Source: a candidate division WOR-3 bacterium (GTDB taxonomy: Bacteria > SDB-A). From it: a stretch of DNA of 52,244 bases. The notes under the pieces are model-generated. The model had not been told where the DNA came from. It saw nothing but the letters and a program-made list of their open reading frames with translations, and made no database searches. Of this stretch, positions 33,825 to 42,539 are shown in pieces; position 1 is the first letter of the stretch; every line of letters begins with the position of its first letter. The DNA is taken from contig JAFGSQ010000054.1 of assembly GCA_016934535.1 (NCBI GenBank), forward strand, positions 1 through 52,244. Reading direction: 5' to 3'. A program made the translations under genes and the position numbers.

Positions 33825-34000
33825 AACATTATGTTAAATTGAAAAATCCAATTATAACATAATGTTTAAAAAAACATCATTGAAAAATCCAATTTAACAT
33901 AATGTTATAACAAAACAGCTATAATATGCGGAGCAAAGAGTTATGTTAAATTGAAAAATCCAAGAACTATTTAATAACGTTTATTACAGGATTTTTCAAT
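33825..34000. repeat. Cluster of short palindromic repeats (four copies of ATTGAAAAATCC-type core)
   Basis: TTGAAAAATCCAA occurs at 33839-33851, 33880-33892 and 33951-33963; ATTGAAAAATCC occurs inverted at 33989-34000, across the stop of the next gene. Copy one is a near-perfect palindrome (33825-33866): AACATTATGTTA arms around AATTG-AAAAATC-CAATT. Copy two keeps the right arm TTTAACATAATGTT but a shortened left arm; copy three keeps only the left arm. Spacings are 41 and 71 bases, so this is not a CRISPR array. It resembles REP/MITE-type intergenic elements in different states of decay. The 233-base gap (33763-33995) contains nothing else recognisable. Confidence 0.75.
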
Positions 34001-34475
34001 CGAACATTCCGGACAAACCGGCGGAACAAAGCGTAAGGAAAAATGATCCGTATATTGAAGCGTACACGCAAATTACAGAAGACCAAAGAGCCATAAATAT
34101 CGATCCAATAATTATACCGGCAAGAGCAAATTCGTCGCCTTTCTGAGGTGTTTCAGAATTTTTCAGTTGTTTTCTCGCAATAATTCCCGTGACGATAGCA
34201 GGTATTGCAGCCAACAGGTGAAGAAAAATGGAACCTATGGCAAGGGAAAAACTGACAATGGCGAGGTCGTTGTATTTTATTTTTTTTGGAGGTTCTGCAA
34301 TATTATTTTCGGGAACAGGATTTTCTACCGTTTTCTGAACAGGATATTTTTTTTCGTAGCATTCCTTGCAGTAAACTTTTGATTCAGCCTCTTCCCTGCA
34401 CAAATGACAGATTTTTTTCCCGCAGGAACTGCATTGATCGCACGCAATAATTTCAGGATGAAAATAACAATTCAT
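33996..34475 (-). CDS. B-box-type zinc finger and DUF4190-like membrane protein
   Basis: 159 residues from ATG 34475 (an in-frame TTG at 34490 is the only earlier option). N-terminus: paired cysteine/histidine ligands, C-Y-F-H, C-DQC-SSC, C-HLC and C-KEC within residues 3-44, a B-box-like zinc-binding region. A proline-rich linker follows, then two TM segments (about 72-98 and 118-150) with the DUF4190-type KQLKNSETPQKGDEFALAGIIIGS. Function unknown. The stop codon lies within an inverted copy of the repeat described at 33989. Confidence 0.75.
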   Translation of the reverse strand: MNCYFHPEIIACDQCSSCGKKICHLCREEAESKVYCKECYEKKYPVQKTVENPVPENNIAEPPKKIKYNDLAIVSFSLAIGSIFLHLLAAIPAIVTGIIARKQLKNSETPQKGDEFALAGIIIGSIFMALWSSVICVYASIYGSFFLTLCSAGLSGMFD

Positions 34476-34525
34476 ACATAGAATATACAAAAAAAAACGT
34501 CAAAAATAAACACATTTCTATATCC

Positions 34526-34554
34526 TTGACAGGGGTCAATCAGTGTATTAAATT
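34526..34554 (+). promoter_or_regulatory. Promoter of the 34583 membrane-protein gene
   Basis: Consensus -35 TTGACA (34526-34531), 17-base spacer, -10 TAAATT (34549-34554). The -35 is part of a perfect inverted repeat, TTGAC-AGGG-GTCAA (34526-34539), which could be a regulator site; the divergent gene starts 51 bases to the left. Confidence 0.55.
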
Positions 34555-34582
34555 GATTCCCAATAATGATCAGGAGGACTAA

Positions 34583-35230
34583 ATGGAAAAAAAGATGAAT
34601 TTTCAAAATGCAATGGACAAAGTAAAAACCGGATGGTCGTGGTTTCAAAAAGACATAATGATGTACGGACTGACCGTTCTCGTCGGAGCCCTGGTGTCTT
34701 CGATAACAATCGGAATATTGGCAGGACCGATAATGCTCGGGATATTGAAAGCGGCACGCAAGCAGGAAAAAGGAGAAAAAGTTGAAATCAGCGACGCTTT
34801 TTCAATGATGTCAAAATTCATGCCGTCATTTCTTCTCACTATTGTATCAGGAGCGGCTTATGTAGTAATAATGATTCTTTACGGCCTTTTTATATTCATT
34901 CTCGGTGCTATAAAACTGGGTTTTTGCATCTGTATAATCCATCCCTTTTTCATAACTGTTTTCTTAGCCGCGCTGATTGTAGGCCAGGTATTTCTTATCC
35001 TGGGATTCATGCTCATTCTTTACGAGGACAAGAGTTTTTCTGAAGCCATCAAGGGTTCCATAGGATTCATTAAGACGAACATACCTAAATCTCTCGAGAT
35101 ACTAATCGCTCTTTTTATTTGCAGTCTTTTCGGAATCGTACCCATTGTCGGCGGAATAGCTGCTTACGGTATGATGGCTTTCGTCGCCAACCAGTATTAC
35201 GACGAACTCAAAGAAGCTCAGGCTTTTTAA
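34583..35230 (+). CDS. Multi-pass membrane protein, unknown function
   Basis: 215 residues with about four to five TM segments (around 28-52, 85-110, 115-150, 172-205) and a short amphipathic N-terminus. It resembles DUF4013/DUF975-type membrane proteins in layout (GPIMLGILKAARKQEKGEKVEISDAF is the type of loop they share), but the family is not certain. CAGGAGG lies seven bases before the ATG. It has its own promoter and a strong terminator, so it is a single-gene unit. Confidence 0.75.
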   Translation: MEKKMNFQNAMDKVKTGWSWFQKDIMMYGLTVLVGALVSSITIGILAGPIMLGILKAARKQEKGEKVEISDAFSMMSKFMPSFLLTIVSGAAYVVIMILYGLFIFILGAIKLGFCICIIHPFFITVFLAALIVGQVFLILGFMLILYEDKSFSEAIKGSIGFIKTNIPKSLEILIALFICSLFGIVPIVGGIAAYGMMAFVANQYYDELKEAQAF

Positions 35231-35251
35231 GCGACAATATATTCAACGGTA

Positions 35252-35295
35252 AATAAAGAAGAGGGAAATCTTGTCCCTCTTCTTTATTGTTTTTA
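35252..35295 (+). terminator. Strong rho-independent terminator
   Basis: AATAAAGAAGAGGGA (35252-35266) pairs perfectly over 15 bases with TCCCTCTTCTTTATT (35274-35288), loop AATCTTG, then GTTTTTA. It ends the + strand gene at 35230 and probably also helps to stop the long minus-strand operon ending at 35316. Confidence 0.85.
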
Positions 35296-35315
35296 TTGGC
35301 GTCCAATCAGTTAAT

Positions 35316-36602
35316 TTAAGGTTTTATCCTGTCCATCATCCTCGGGAAAGCGACGGATTCTCTGACGTGCTGTAACCCGCATATCCATGAAACCGTTCTC
35401 TCGAGACCCAGACCGAAGCCGCCGTGAGGCACCGAACCGTATCTTCTCAGATCGAGATACCATTCAAAATCATCTTTTGGCAGGTTGTGTTCCTTTATTC
35501 TGTCTTCTAAAATTTCGATTCTTTCCTCCCTCACTCCCCCACCCACTATCTCTCCGTAGCCTTCGGGCGCTATCACGTCGACTCCCATTGCGAGTTTCGG
35601 GTTTTCAGGATCAGTCTTCATGTAAAAAGCCTTGATTTGCGCAGGAAACCGGTGCACGCATATCGGAGAATCGGAGTTTTTAGACAACTCGGTTTCTTCG
35701 GGAGCTCCGTAATCGGCGCCCCATTCGATCGCGAAACCTTTGTTCTTGAGCATTTCAACGCTTTTGTCGTACGAGAGCCTCGGGAACGGCGCTTTGACTG
35801 ATTCGAGAGGCTTGACGTCCCTTTCCAGTATTTCGAGGTCGTGTCTGTGATCTTCCAGTATTCTTTCAAGTATGTGAAGAATGAGATTTTGAGCGTTTTC
35901 CATAATAGATTCGATGTCGGCAAAAATCCATTCCGGTTCTACCTGCCAGAACTCGGTCAGATGCCTTCTCGTCTTTGATTTTTCGGCTCTGAAAACCGGT
36001 CCGAAACAGTAAACTTTTTCAAGAGCGAGAGCGTTGGCTTCGTTGTACAACTGTCCGCTCTGGGAGAGAAAAACGTCTGTGTCGAAATACTCGACTTTGA
36101 AAAGAGTCGTCGTTCCTTCACAGGCGGAGGGTGTGAAAATCGGAGTGTCGACGCAGAAAAAATCTTCTTTTCTGAAATAATCCCTTATGGCGTGGATGAT
36201 TCCCGATCTTATTCTCATGACGGCGGACTGTTTGGGAGAACGTATCCAAAGATGGCGCATCGAAAGCAGAAAATCCGGACCGCTCGGCTTTCTCGGTATC
36301 GGATATTCACCTGAGGGCTCAGATATTATCTCAATATTTTTCAGGGCGACTTCATAGCCGAATTTGGCTTTTTCCTGTTTTAGCACTTTGCCTTCCGCCC
36401 TGAAAGCGGTTTCTATGGCGAGATGCCCGCATTTATCGAATGTTTCATCGCTGACTTCGCCCTTGACGACTGTCAGCTGACAAAAACCGGAACCGTCTCT
36501 GACCTGAAGGAAATGTATAGGTCCGGAGCTTCTCTTGCCCGTCAGCCAGCAGAAAAAAATTACGTCTTTTCCTTCGTAAACGGAAATATCTGAAATCCGC
36601 AT
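35316..36602 (-). CDS. asnS: Asparaginyl-tRNA synthetase
   Basis: 428 residues, class IIb synthetase: N-terminal OB-fold anticodon domain (about 1-100), then motif 2 region with SGQLYNEANA and TRRHLTEFWQVEPE (the AsnRS form, differing from AspRS), motif 3 GFGLGLERT near 400. The GEIVGGGVREER segment matches the archaeal/Thermus-like AsnRS type. Its presence means Asn-tRNA is charged directly. Last gene of the long operon; 21 bases after the LarA-like gene. Confidence 0.92.
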   Translation of the reverse strand: MRISDISVYEGKDVIFFCWLTGKRSSGPIHFLQVRDGSGFCQLTVVKGEVSDETFDKCGHLAIETAFRAEGKVLKQEKAKFGYEVALKNIEIISEPSGEYPIPRKPSGPDFLLSMRHLWIRSPKQSAVMRIRSGIIHAIRDYFRKEDFFCVDTPIFTPSACEGTTTLFKVEYFDTDVFLSQSGQLYNEANALALEKVYCFGPVFRAEKSKTRRHLTEFWQVEPEWIFADIESIMENAQNLILHILERILEDHRHDLEILERDVKPLESVKAPFPRLSYDKSVEMLKNKGFAIEWGADYGAPEETELSKNSDSPICVHRFPAQIKAFYMKTDPENPKLAMGVDVIAPEGYGEIVGGGVREERIEILEDRIKEHNLPKDDFEWYLDLRRYGSVPHGGFGLGLERTVSWICGLQHVRESVAFPRMMDRIKP

Positions 36603-36623
36603 AAAAACCTCCGAAAATATGTT

Positions 36624-37772
36624 TTAGGACAGATACCGGGGCACAGTGATTTCGCCCCTCGGAATATGATACATAAAGAGTTTTTCTTCTTCAACCTTTT
36701 CGTAAAGTTTTTCTACGTACGGAATTTTTTCTATGAACACTTTCTTCATGACGGATTCGTCAGCTTCTGTAACGGCCCAAATTTTGTGATCCAGGGCTAT
36801 TCTTGCCATGTGGTATGATTTATGATACCCGAATTTGTAACCTTTTTTTAAAAATGCGAGTACATCGAGCGGGTCAGTAAATCCTGAAAGCAGATCGTAA
36901 AATCCCCTGTCGCCTATTCCGTCGGAACAATGAGCCGAAAAACAAAGTATGCCGTTTTTTTTGAGTGCGCAGGAAGCGTGAATTATCGCTTTTTGAGCCT
37001 GATATAGAGTCCGGGAGTAAGGTTCGCCGACTTCGACAAAAACAGCATCTGCCAGGCGTTTGATCGGAACGGCGAAAATTGATGAAGAAAGTGAAGCCGC
37101 TTCGTAAAATGAAGTTCTTATGTCGCCTGTGAAAACATCGGCAATCTGATTTTCAGTGCCGACGATTTGGGCTGAATAAATCGGAAAATCAAAGAAGTCC
37201 AGAACCTGATCCATTTCCGCGTGGACAGGATTTCCTTCGAGTTTCAATGGCATGGCACCGGACTCAAGGGCGAGTGAATGATTTTTTTCAATGGTGCCGA
37301 AAGACGCCAATCCCGGGAGGAACGATTTTCTTCCTCCGGTGAAACCCGCAAAATAATGCGGTTCAACAGAGTTTACAGCGAGAACTGCGCCGAATTGAGT
37401 AAGGGCTTTGTTGAAATAAAGCTCGTTGCCGAAAGATGAAACACCGAAATATTCGACTTGCGAAGGATCTCTCGATTCGTGAAACAAAATTTTTCCGGGT
37501 TTGAATGAGCCCAATATTTTGGCGAGTTGTTCTTTTGAAGGGTCTTTGTGAGTGCCTGACGCGATTATGACTGTGGACTTTTTTTCAAAATCAGCGTCTG
37601 AACCCAGCAATTCGAGGACAGCGGCTGTGGGAGTTGTCCTCTCGTGGTCGTTGACTATTATCAAAATCCTCGAGTAAGAGTCGAGTTCGTCGCGAAGAAG
37701 ATCAAGTTTATCCTTCCATCCTCCGTTTACTTTCGTATTGTCTTCGGAGGGTTTGAGCGTTTCCAAAAGCAT
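36624..37772 (-). CDS. LarA-family (nickel-pincer lactate racemase-like) protein
   Basis: 382 residues. Contains the LarA motifs: ASGTH75KDP, EPH139YFAGFTGGRK149SFLPG, and NH165, equivalent to the histidines and the lysine that anchor the nickel-pincer cofactor. LarA homologues racemise or epimerise 2-hydroxyacids; many are not lactate-specific. No larB/C/E cofactor genes are in the window, so they must be elsewhere or the protein uses another state. Two bases from the dprA-like stop. Confidence 0.82.
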   Translation of the reverse strand: MLLETLKPSEDNTKVNGGWKDKLDLLRDELDSYSRILIIVNDHERTTPTAAVLELLGSDADFEKKSTVIIASGTHKDPSKEQLAKILGSFKPGKILFHESRDPSQVEYFGVSSFGNELYFNKALTQFGAVLAVNSVEPHYFAGFTGGRKSFLPGLASFGTIEKNHSLALESGAMPLKLEGNPVHAEMDQVLDFFDFPIYSAQIVGTENQIADVFTGDIRTSFYEAASLSSSIFAVPIKRLADAVFVEVGEPYSRTLYQAQKAIIHASCALKKNGILCFSAHCSDGIGDRGFYDLLSGFTDPLDVLAFLKKGYKFGYHKSYHMARIALDHKIWAVTEADESVMKKVFIEKIPYVEKLYEKVEEEKLFMYHIPRGEITVPRYLS

Positions 37773-37774
37773 TT

Positions 37775-38761
37775 TTATCTCACGGCGCTGATAATGTTGC
37801 CGCAGGGGGTTTTTTCGAGCAGACCGCGAATTTCCAGATCTGAAATTATGGTCAAAGCTTTTTGCGCTGAAAGTCCGGATTTTTCAACGAGAAGAGGCAA
37901 AGATATTTCTCTTTCAGCGCATCCTATCAAGTTGTTTTCTTCTTCGGTCAGATTTTCATTTAAGCTGGAATTTTCAGTCGCTTCAATTCCCGCGGCGAGT
38001 TTGAATTCTTCAGTATTTTTAAAATATCTGCATCCGCATTCAATCAGAGCGTCAGAGAATTCAGATTGAGGTTTTTCGGCGCCGGATTTCCAAACCAGAA
38101 TTTCTTTGCCTGAATCTGCGGAGTATTCGATGAGGCTTTTTGTTCCGCTTTTCAAAGTGCCTTCGATGAAGACAACGAGATCCGACACCGATGCTATGAA
38201 AGTATTCGCGAGGGCAAAATCTGAAGCAAAAATCCTGCGGTTTTTCATCGGCGGTAAAAGCCACACTATGGTTCCTTTCGAGGACACAATCTTATCGGTC
38301 AGATCGCTGTGGTATGGAGGATATATCGTTCCTAAAGGTGAAGGAAGAACCGCAATCCCGCCGCCGTAATTTACTGCCACGTCATTTTGAACGCAGGATG
38401 AAATTCCCGTCGAAAGGTCGGAAATAATTCTGTAACCCGATGAAGCAAGCAGACGCGCTGTTTTCACTGCAGTCGTTACTCCCTCAGGCGTCGGTTTTCT
38501 TGTGCCGACTATCGCGGCGGTTCTGTCTTTTATATCGAGAGCTTTGCCGCGGTAGAAATATACTGGAAAATCGCTTAATCTTTTCGGCCCGTTTTCTTCG
38601 AATCCGGTCAGAACTATGCCTGATTCTGAAAAGTTTTTGAATTTTTCGGAGAGTTTATCGTTTCCCAGAGCTAGCCTGAAAGATTCGGCGTTGCACGCTT
38701 TCTTTGTTAACTTAGACCATTCATTTCTTGAATAATATCTGTCTAAATAACGGACGTCCAA
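37775..38761 (-). CDS. dprA: DprA-like DNA-processing protein, divergent
   Basis: 328 residues starting at TTG, with a GAGG site eight bases upstream. Rossmann-like core: VGTRKPTPEG near 85, GIAVLPSPLGTIYPPYH near 134-150, and SVSDLVVFIEGTLKSGT near 190-205; the C-terminal 65 residues form a winged helix (LVEKSGLSAQKALTIISDLEIRGLL). DprA loads RecA on incoming single-stranded DNA in natural transformation. The first 80 residues are unlike the usual SAM-like N-terminus and the usual G-S-R reads G-T-R. Immediately follows the HEAT gene stop. Confidence 0.82.
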   Translation of the reverse strand: MDVRYLDRYYSRNEWSKLTKKACNAESFRLALGNDKLSEKFKNFSESGIVLTGFEENGPKRLSDFPVYFYRGKALDIKDRTAAIVGTRKPTPEGVTTAVKTARLLASSGYRIISDLSTGISSCVQNDVAVNYGGGIAVLPSPLGTIYPPYHSDLTDKIVSSKGTIVWLLPPMKNRRIFASDFALANTFIASVSDLVVFIEGTLKSGTKSLIEYSADSGKEILVWKSGAEKPQSEFSDALIECGCRYFKNTEEFKLAAGIEATENSSLNENLTEEENNLIGCAEREISLPLLVEKSGLSAQKALTIISDLEIRGLLEKTPCGNIISAVR

Positions 38762-39295
38762 TCAGGGAACCTCGATTTCAGATAAATATGAATTGATTTC
38801 TTCATAGAGGTCTTCGTGATTTTTAAGAAGCCATTTCATCAAATGATCGACAAAGGAAGGTTCGGAATGCTCAAGATATTCACGGGCGAATCTTTCAGGA
38901 TTCTTTCTTATGATTTTATCTATGGCCTTGGCGGCTTCTTCGGCCACTGTGCTGTTGTGCGAGTTTATGTTCTCGTAGATAAGCGTCACGCTTCTCGGCT
39001 CGCCGATAAGGCTGAGAGCGTAGCAAGCGCTGGATTTCAAATACCAGACTCCATCTTTCATCGAATCGAGGATCATCTGAACAGAATCCGGCCCTTTTTT
39101 TCCGAGCGCTTCCGCGGCGGCCAATCTGACGTTCCAACTCTCGTCTCCGAGCGCTTCGACGAGATTTTTGATTGAACTGACCGAGTCGCTTTCAGCGTAG
39201 AGTTTTACGTTGTCGATTCTTTCCCTGAGATTGTCAGATTTCAGATCTCCCGTCGCGATTAAAGGAGTTTCAATTATACTTTTTTCTTCAGGCAT
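38762..39295 (-). CDS. HEAT-repeat protein
   Basis: 177 residues, mostly about three to four HEAT/PBS-lyase-type helical repeats (SIKNLVEALGDESWNVRLAAAEALG, then VQMILDSMKDGVWYLKSSACYALSLIG), a protein-interaction solenoid. No catalytic residues. It lies between obgE (one-base overlap, TAATG) and the dprA-like gene (adjacent), so it is translated with them. Confidence 0.85.
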   Translation of the reverse strand: MPEEKSIIETPLIATGDLKSDNLRERIDNVKLYAESDSVSSIKNLVEALGDESWNVRLAAAEALGKKGPDSVQMILDSMKDGVWYLKSSACYALSLIGEPRSVTLIYENINSHNSTVAEEAAKAIDKIIRKNPERFAREYLEHSEPSFVDHLMKWLLKNHEDLYEEINSYLSEIEVP

Positions 39296-40281
39296 TACCG
39301 ACCTCCTAAGCCCGTGATTTCTTTGTATATCATTATTATTCTTTCAAGCAGTAAATCTATGTTTTCTCTCGTCAGAGCCGAAACATAAATCGTTTCGTGT
39401 TTTATTTCAAGCTGGGGTATTTTTTTCAACAGATCGATTTTGTTGACGACAATAAGTTTGTTTTTTTCGTACAGACCGGCGTCATAGTTTTTTACTTCAT
39501 CAGAAAGGACGAAAAAATCTCCGGCCGGGTTTTTGCTCGTTCCGTCCAGAACGAAAAGCAGAATTCTCGTTCTGGAGATGTGTCTCAGAAATTCAAGCCC
39601 GAGACCTTTGCCAAGATGCGCGTCTTTTACTATTCCCGGTATGTCTGCAAAACTGATCCTGAAGCCGCCGAGGTCTTCGTAAACGCCTAGATTGGGTATT
39701 AACGTCGTGAAAGGATAGTTTGCTATCTTGGGTTTGGCGCTCGAAATAGCCGAAAGCAGAGTGGATTTTCCGGCGTTGGGAAATCCTATAAAACCGACGT
39801 CGGCTATGAGATTCAATTCGAGGGAAATTTTCAATGAAGATCCTTCTCTCCCTTTTGTGAATTCGAACGGGACCTGATTCGTCGAAGATTTGAAATTCGT
39901 GTTGCCCGCGCCGCCTTTACCGCCTTTTAAGACTGTAATTTCGTCACCTGGATTGACTATGTCGCCGATGACTTCCTCTCCGGGCAGTTTCTTTATAAGG
40001 GTGCCGAGTGGAACGTTTATGTAGAGATTATTTCCGTCCGCGCCGTGCTGTTTTCGTTTTTTGCCGTCGCCGCCGTCTTCGGCCTTGAGCGACTTCTTGT
40101 ATTTGAAATCCCTCAAAGTGCTCATCTTGGTGTCAGCGGCGATTATTACGTTTCCGCCTCTTCCTCCGTCGCCTCCGTCGGGTCCGCCGCGAGGAGCGTA
40201 TTTTTCTCGCCTGAAACTGACGACACCGTCGCCTCCTTTTCCGCTTGAGATATCTATGACAGCTTTATCAATAAAATACAT
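39295..40281 (-). CDS. obgE: Obg/CgtA ribosome-associated GTPase
   Basis: 328 residues. Glycine-rich Obg fold (about 1-157), G domain with P-loop GFPNAGKST near 164-172, G3 DIPG near 212 and G4 NKID near 280. It lacks the optional C-terminal Obg tail. It controls late 50S ribosome assembly and the stringent response. The stop overlaps the HEAT start by one base. Confidence 0.95.
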   Translation of the reverse strand: MYFIDKAVIDISSGKGGDGVVSFRREKYAPRGGPDGGDGGRGGNVIIAADTKMSTLRDFKYKKSLKAEDGGDGKKRKQHGADGNNLYINVPLGTLIKKLPGEEVIGDIVNPGDEITVLKGGKGGAGNTNFKSSTNQVPFEFTKGREGSSLKISLELNLIADVGFIGFPNAGKSTLLSAISSAKPKIANYPFTTLIPNLGVYEDLGGFRISFADIPGIVKDAHLGKGLGLEFLRHISRTRILLFVLDGTSKNPAGDFFVLSDEVKNYDAGLYEKNKLIVVNKIDLLKKIPQLEIKHETIYVSALTRENIDLLLERIIMIYKEITGLGGR

Positions 40282-40290
40282 TTTTGACGT

Positions 40291-41490
40291 TCAGTTTAAT
40301 TCCGCGAGGCCTTCTTTGAATCTTTCCAGGCCTTTACGGATGTCCTCTTCGGAAGCCGCGTAGGAAATTCTGACAGCTCCGTCGTCTCCGAACGCCTGTC
40401 CGGGAACGAGAGCGACATGCTTTTCTTTGAGAAGATACGTCGTCATATCATCGCTTGTGGCAATGGTTTTTCCGGCGTGTTTTTTACCCATGTAGTCGGA
40501 TACGTCTATCCACGCGAAAAAAGCTCCTTCCAGAGGCGCGGTGCGTATGGAAGGAACTTCCGAAATCATGTTTTTGAGGAGATCTCTTCTTTTTTCGTAG
40601 GCGTTTTTCATCTCATTCACACAGCTGAAACCGGCGTTCAAAGCTGAGAGAGCGGCCATTTGAGAAACTGAGGAAGCACAGGAAATAGTGTGGGAAGCTA
40701 TTTTCGATGAAGCTTCGGTTATGAACTGATCGGCTAACAGCCAGCCTAATCTCCATCCGGTCATGGCGAATGTTTTGGAAACTCCATTTACTATTATTGT
40801 CTTTTTCGCCGCTTCTGGCGAGACATTGGCAAAAGAATGATGCTTTTTGCCGTCAAAGACAATGTGATCGTATATTTCGTCCGAAACAACAAACATCCTG
40901 TCGTGTTTTTCAATAACTTTCCACAGGGATTTCAGGAGATCCAGTGAATAGACGTTGCCGACGGGATTTGACGGAGTGTTTATGAAAATCACCTTGGTTT
41001 TTTCCGTTATTTTTTCAGAGAGAATTTTGGGATCCAGCAGGTATCCCGTTTTCTTTGTGTCTATGTAAACCGGTTTCGCTCCGGTCAGTTCGACGAGATA
41101 AGGATAACTGACCCAGTAAGGCGAAGGTATTATGACTTCGTCTCCCGGATCGCAAAGAGCCATCAGGGCGTTGAAAATCGCGTTTTTACAGCCTGCACAG
41201 ACGGCGACATTTTCAAAAGTGTATTTCGTTGAAATAAATTCGTTGGTTTTATCGGCGACAGCTTCTCTCAATTCTTTGATTCCTGAAGACGGAAGATAGC
41301 GCGTATAACCGTTTTCAACGGCTTCGACGGCCGCTTTTCTGACGTGTTCAGGAGTGTCAAAATCAGGTTCTCCGGCTGTCAGGTTGACAACGTCCACTCC
41401 TGATTTTTTAAGTTCTTTTACCATAGAAGAAAGTCTGATGGTCTCTGAAGGTTTTATAAGGCCTGATCTGCTGGACAGGATATTTTTCAT
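40291..41490 (-). CDS. Class I PLP-dependent aminotransferase (aspartate aminotransferase type I-gamma)
   Basis: 399 residues from ATG 41490. The open frame extends 26 residues further into coaD, but AAAAGGAG sits six bases before this ATG and the conserved IKPSETIRLSSM region follows it. PLP lysine is in NGVSKTFAMTGWRLGW (near residue 236); N-term TAGEPDFDTP, NTPSNPVG and DEIYDHIVFD are typical. Likely aspartate/glutamate transamination, although related enzymes act on tyrosine or prephenate. Follows coaD with 11 bases between. Confidence 0.9.
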   Translation of the reverse strand: MKNILSSRSGLIKPSETIRLSSMVKELKKSGVDVVNLTAGEPDFDTPEHVRKAAVEAVENGYTRYLPSSGIKELREAVADKTNEFISTKYTFENVAVCAGCKNAIFNALMALCDPGDEVIIPSPYWVSYPYLVELTGAKPVYIDTKKTGYLLDPKILSEKITEKTKVIFINTPSNPVGNVYSLDLLKSLWKVIEKHDRMFVVSDEIYDHIVFDGKKHHSFANVSPEAAKKTIIVNGVSKTFAMTGWRLGWLLADQFITEASSKIASHTISCASSVSQMAALSALNAGFSCVNEMKNAYEKRRDLLKNMISEVPSIRTAPLEGAFFAWIDVSDYMGKKHAGKTIATSDDMTTYLLKEKHVALVPGQAFGDDGAVRISYAASEEDIRKGLERFKEGLAELN

Positions 41491-41501
41491 TGTCTCTCCT
41501 T

Positions 41502-42005
41502 TTAATTTCTTCTTTTTGACGGAGCGAATTTTTCGTCCAATGCGTCTTTTACAATTTGAGGAACCCATCGGCTGACGTCGCCGCCGAAAGAAGCAATCTC
41601 CTTGACCATTGTCGAACTCAGATAGATCAATTCCTCCCTCGGCGTGAGGAAGATGGTTTCAATTTGCCCGTTCAATTTTCTATTCATCAATGCGAGAGAA
41701 AGTTCGTATTCAAAATCAGAAACAAATCTCAATCCTCTTATAACTATGTTTATGCCACTTTTCAAAATGTAATCAGCGAGGAGTCCGTCGTGGATCTCGA
41801 CAGTGACGCCTGCATTCTGGACGACTGAATTCTTTATGAATCTCATCCTGTTTTTCGCGCTGAATACGTATTTTTTGCCGGGATTGTCCGCGACCAGAAT
41901 TACGAGTTCTTCGAAAATTCCGGAGGCTCTGCGGACTATATCCAAATGGCCGTTGGTAACCGGATCGAAAGATCCCGGATAAATCGCCGTGTTTTTATTC
42001 TTCAT
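41502..42005 (-). CDS. coaD: Phosphopantetheine adenylyltransferase
   Basis: 167 residues, standard size. PGSFDPVTNGH (TxGH at 17-20), IVIRGLRFVSDFEYE and LSSTMVKEIASFGG are the family motifs. It makes dephospho-CoA from 4'-phosphopantetheine and ATP. Its start overlaps the rsmD 3' end by 11 bases, the classic rsmD-coaD pair. Confidence 0.95.
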   Translation of the reverse strand: MKNKNTAIYPGSFDPVTNGHLDIVRRASGIFEELVILVADNPGKKYVFSAKNRMRFIKNSVVQNAGVTVEIHDGLLADYILKSGINIVIRGLRFVSDFEYELSLALMNRKLNGQIETIFLTPREELIYLSSTMVKEIASFGGDVSRWVPQIVKDALDEKFAPSKRRN

Positions 42006-42534
42006 TTAAAACCTCAAAAAAATACAATGTTTTTCCTCCGTGAGAAATCAAGTCGAATAATCGGAAAATTCCTGCAAGATTGATTCTGTCATTCGAGTGC
42101 CATATCACGGTTCCTCCATTTTCAGACAAATTCAGAATTCTTTTTGCGAGATTTTCTGTATCTTTGAAAGCGTAGGGCGGATCAACAAATATAAGACTGA
42201 ATTTTGTGTTCCATTTTAGAGACATGACGTCCGCTTTGACAACTTTAACTTTCTCGACAATGCTCCATTTCCTGGCTCGTTCCAGAATATATCCTGCTCT
42301 GCGCGAGTCTTTTTCGACGAACAATACATCTTTGCATCCTCTCGAAAGCGCTTCAAAGCCGATTGATCCTGAACCTGAAAACAAATCGAGAGCCGAAAGA
42401 CCGAAAATAGAATCTGAAAGCTTGTCGAACATTCTCTTTCTCATATACGCCGTCATGGGTCTTACACCTTCGCCCACTCCCTCTACGATCCTGTTTTTTA
42501 AAGATCCTGCTACTATTCTTGTCCCTTTAGGCAT
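41995..42534 (-). CDS. rsmD: 16S rRNA (guanine966-N2)-methyltransferase RsmD
   Basis: 179 residues with the Rossmann methyltransferase motifs: ALDLFSGSGSIGFEALSRG (motif I) near 48-66, and IFVDPPYAF (motif IV, DPPY) near 118. RVxGxxKxR-like N-terminus (RIVAGSLKNR) and RPMTAYMRKRMFDKL are RsmD hallmarks. Paired with coaD. Confidence 0.93.
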   Translation of the reverse strand: MPKGTRIVAGSLKNRIVEGVGEGVRPMTAYMRKRMFDKLSDSIFGLSALDLFSGSGSIGFEALSRGCKDVLFVEKDSRRAGYILERARKWSIVEKVKVVKADVMSLKWNTKFSLIFVDPPYAFKDTENLAKRILNLSENGGTVIWHSNDRINLAGIFRLFDLISHGGKTLYFFEVLNEE

Positions 42535-42539
42535 GTTCC

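Noticed and set aside
33839-33963. CRISPR array from the TTGAAAAATCCAA repeats
   Set aside because: Only three direct copies, core of 13 bases, spacings of 41 and 71 bases, and no cas genes; one copy is inverted.
35316-36602. Aspartyl-tRNA synthetase for this class IIb enzyme
   Set aside because: The TRRHLTEFWQVEPE motif-2 form and overall length fit AsnRS, not AspRS.
37644-38069. 141-residue + strand frame over the LarA-like/dprA-like junction
   Set aside because: Antisense to two recognisable genes, with low-complexity composition.
41491-41568. N-terminal extension of the aminotransferase to 41568
   Set aside because: A strong AAAAGGAG precedes the ATG at 41490, and the extension overlaps coaD.
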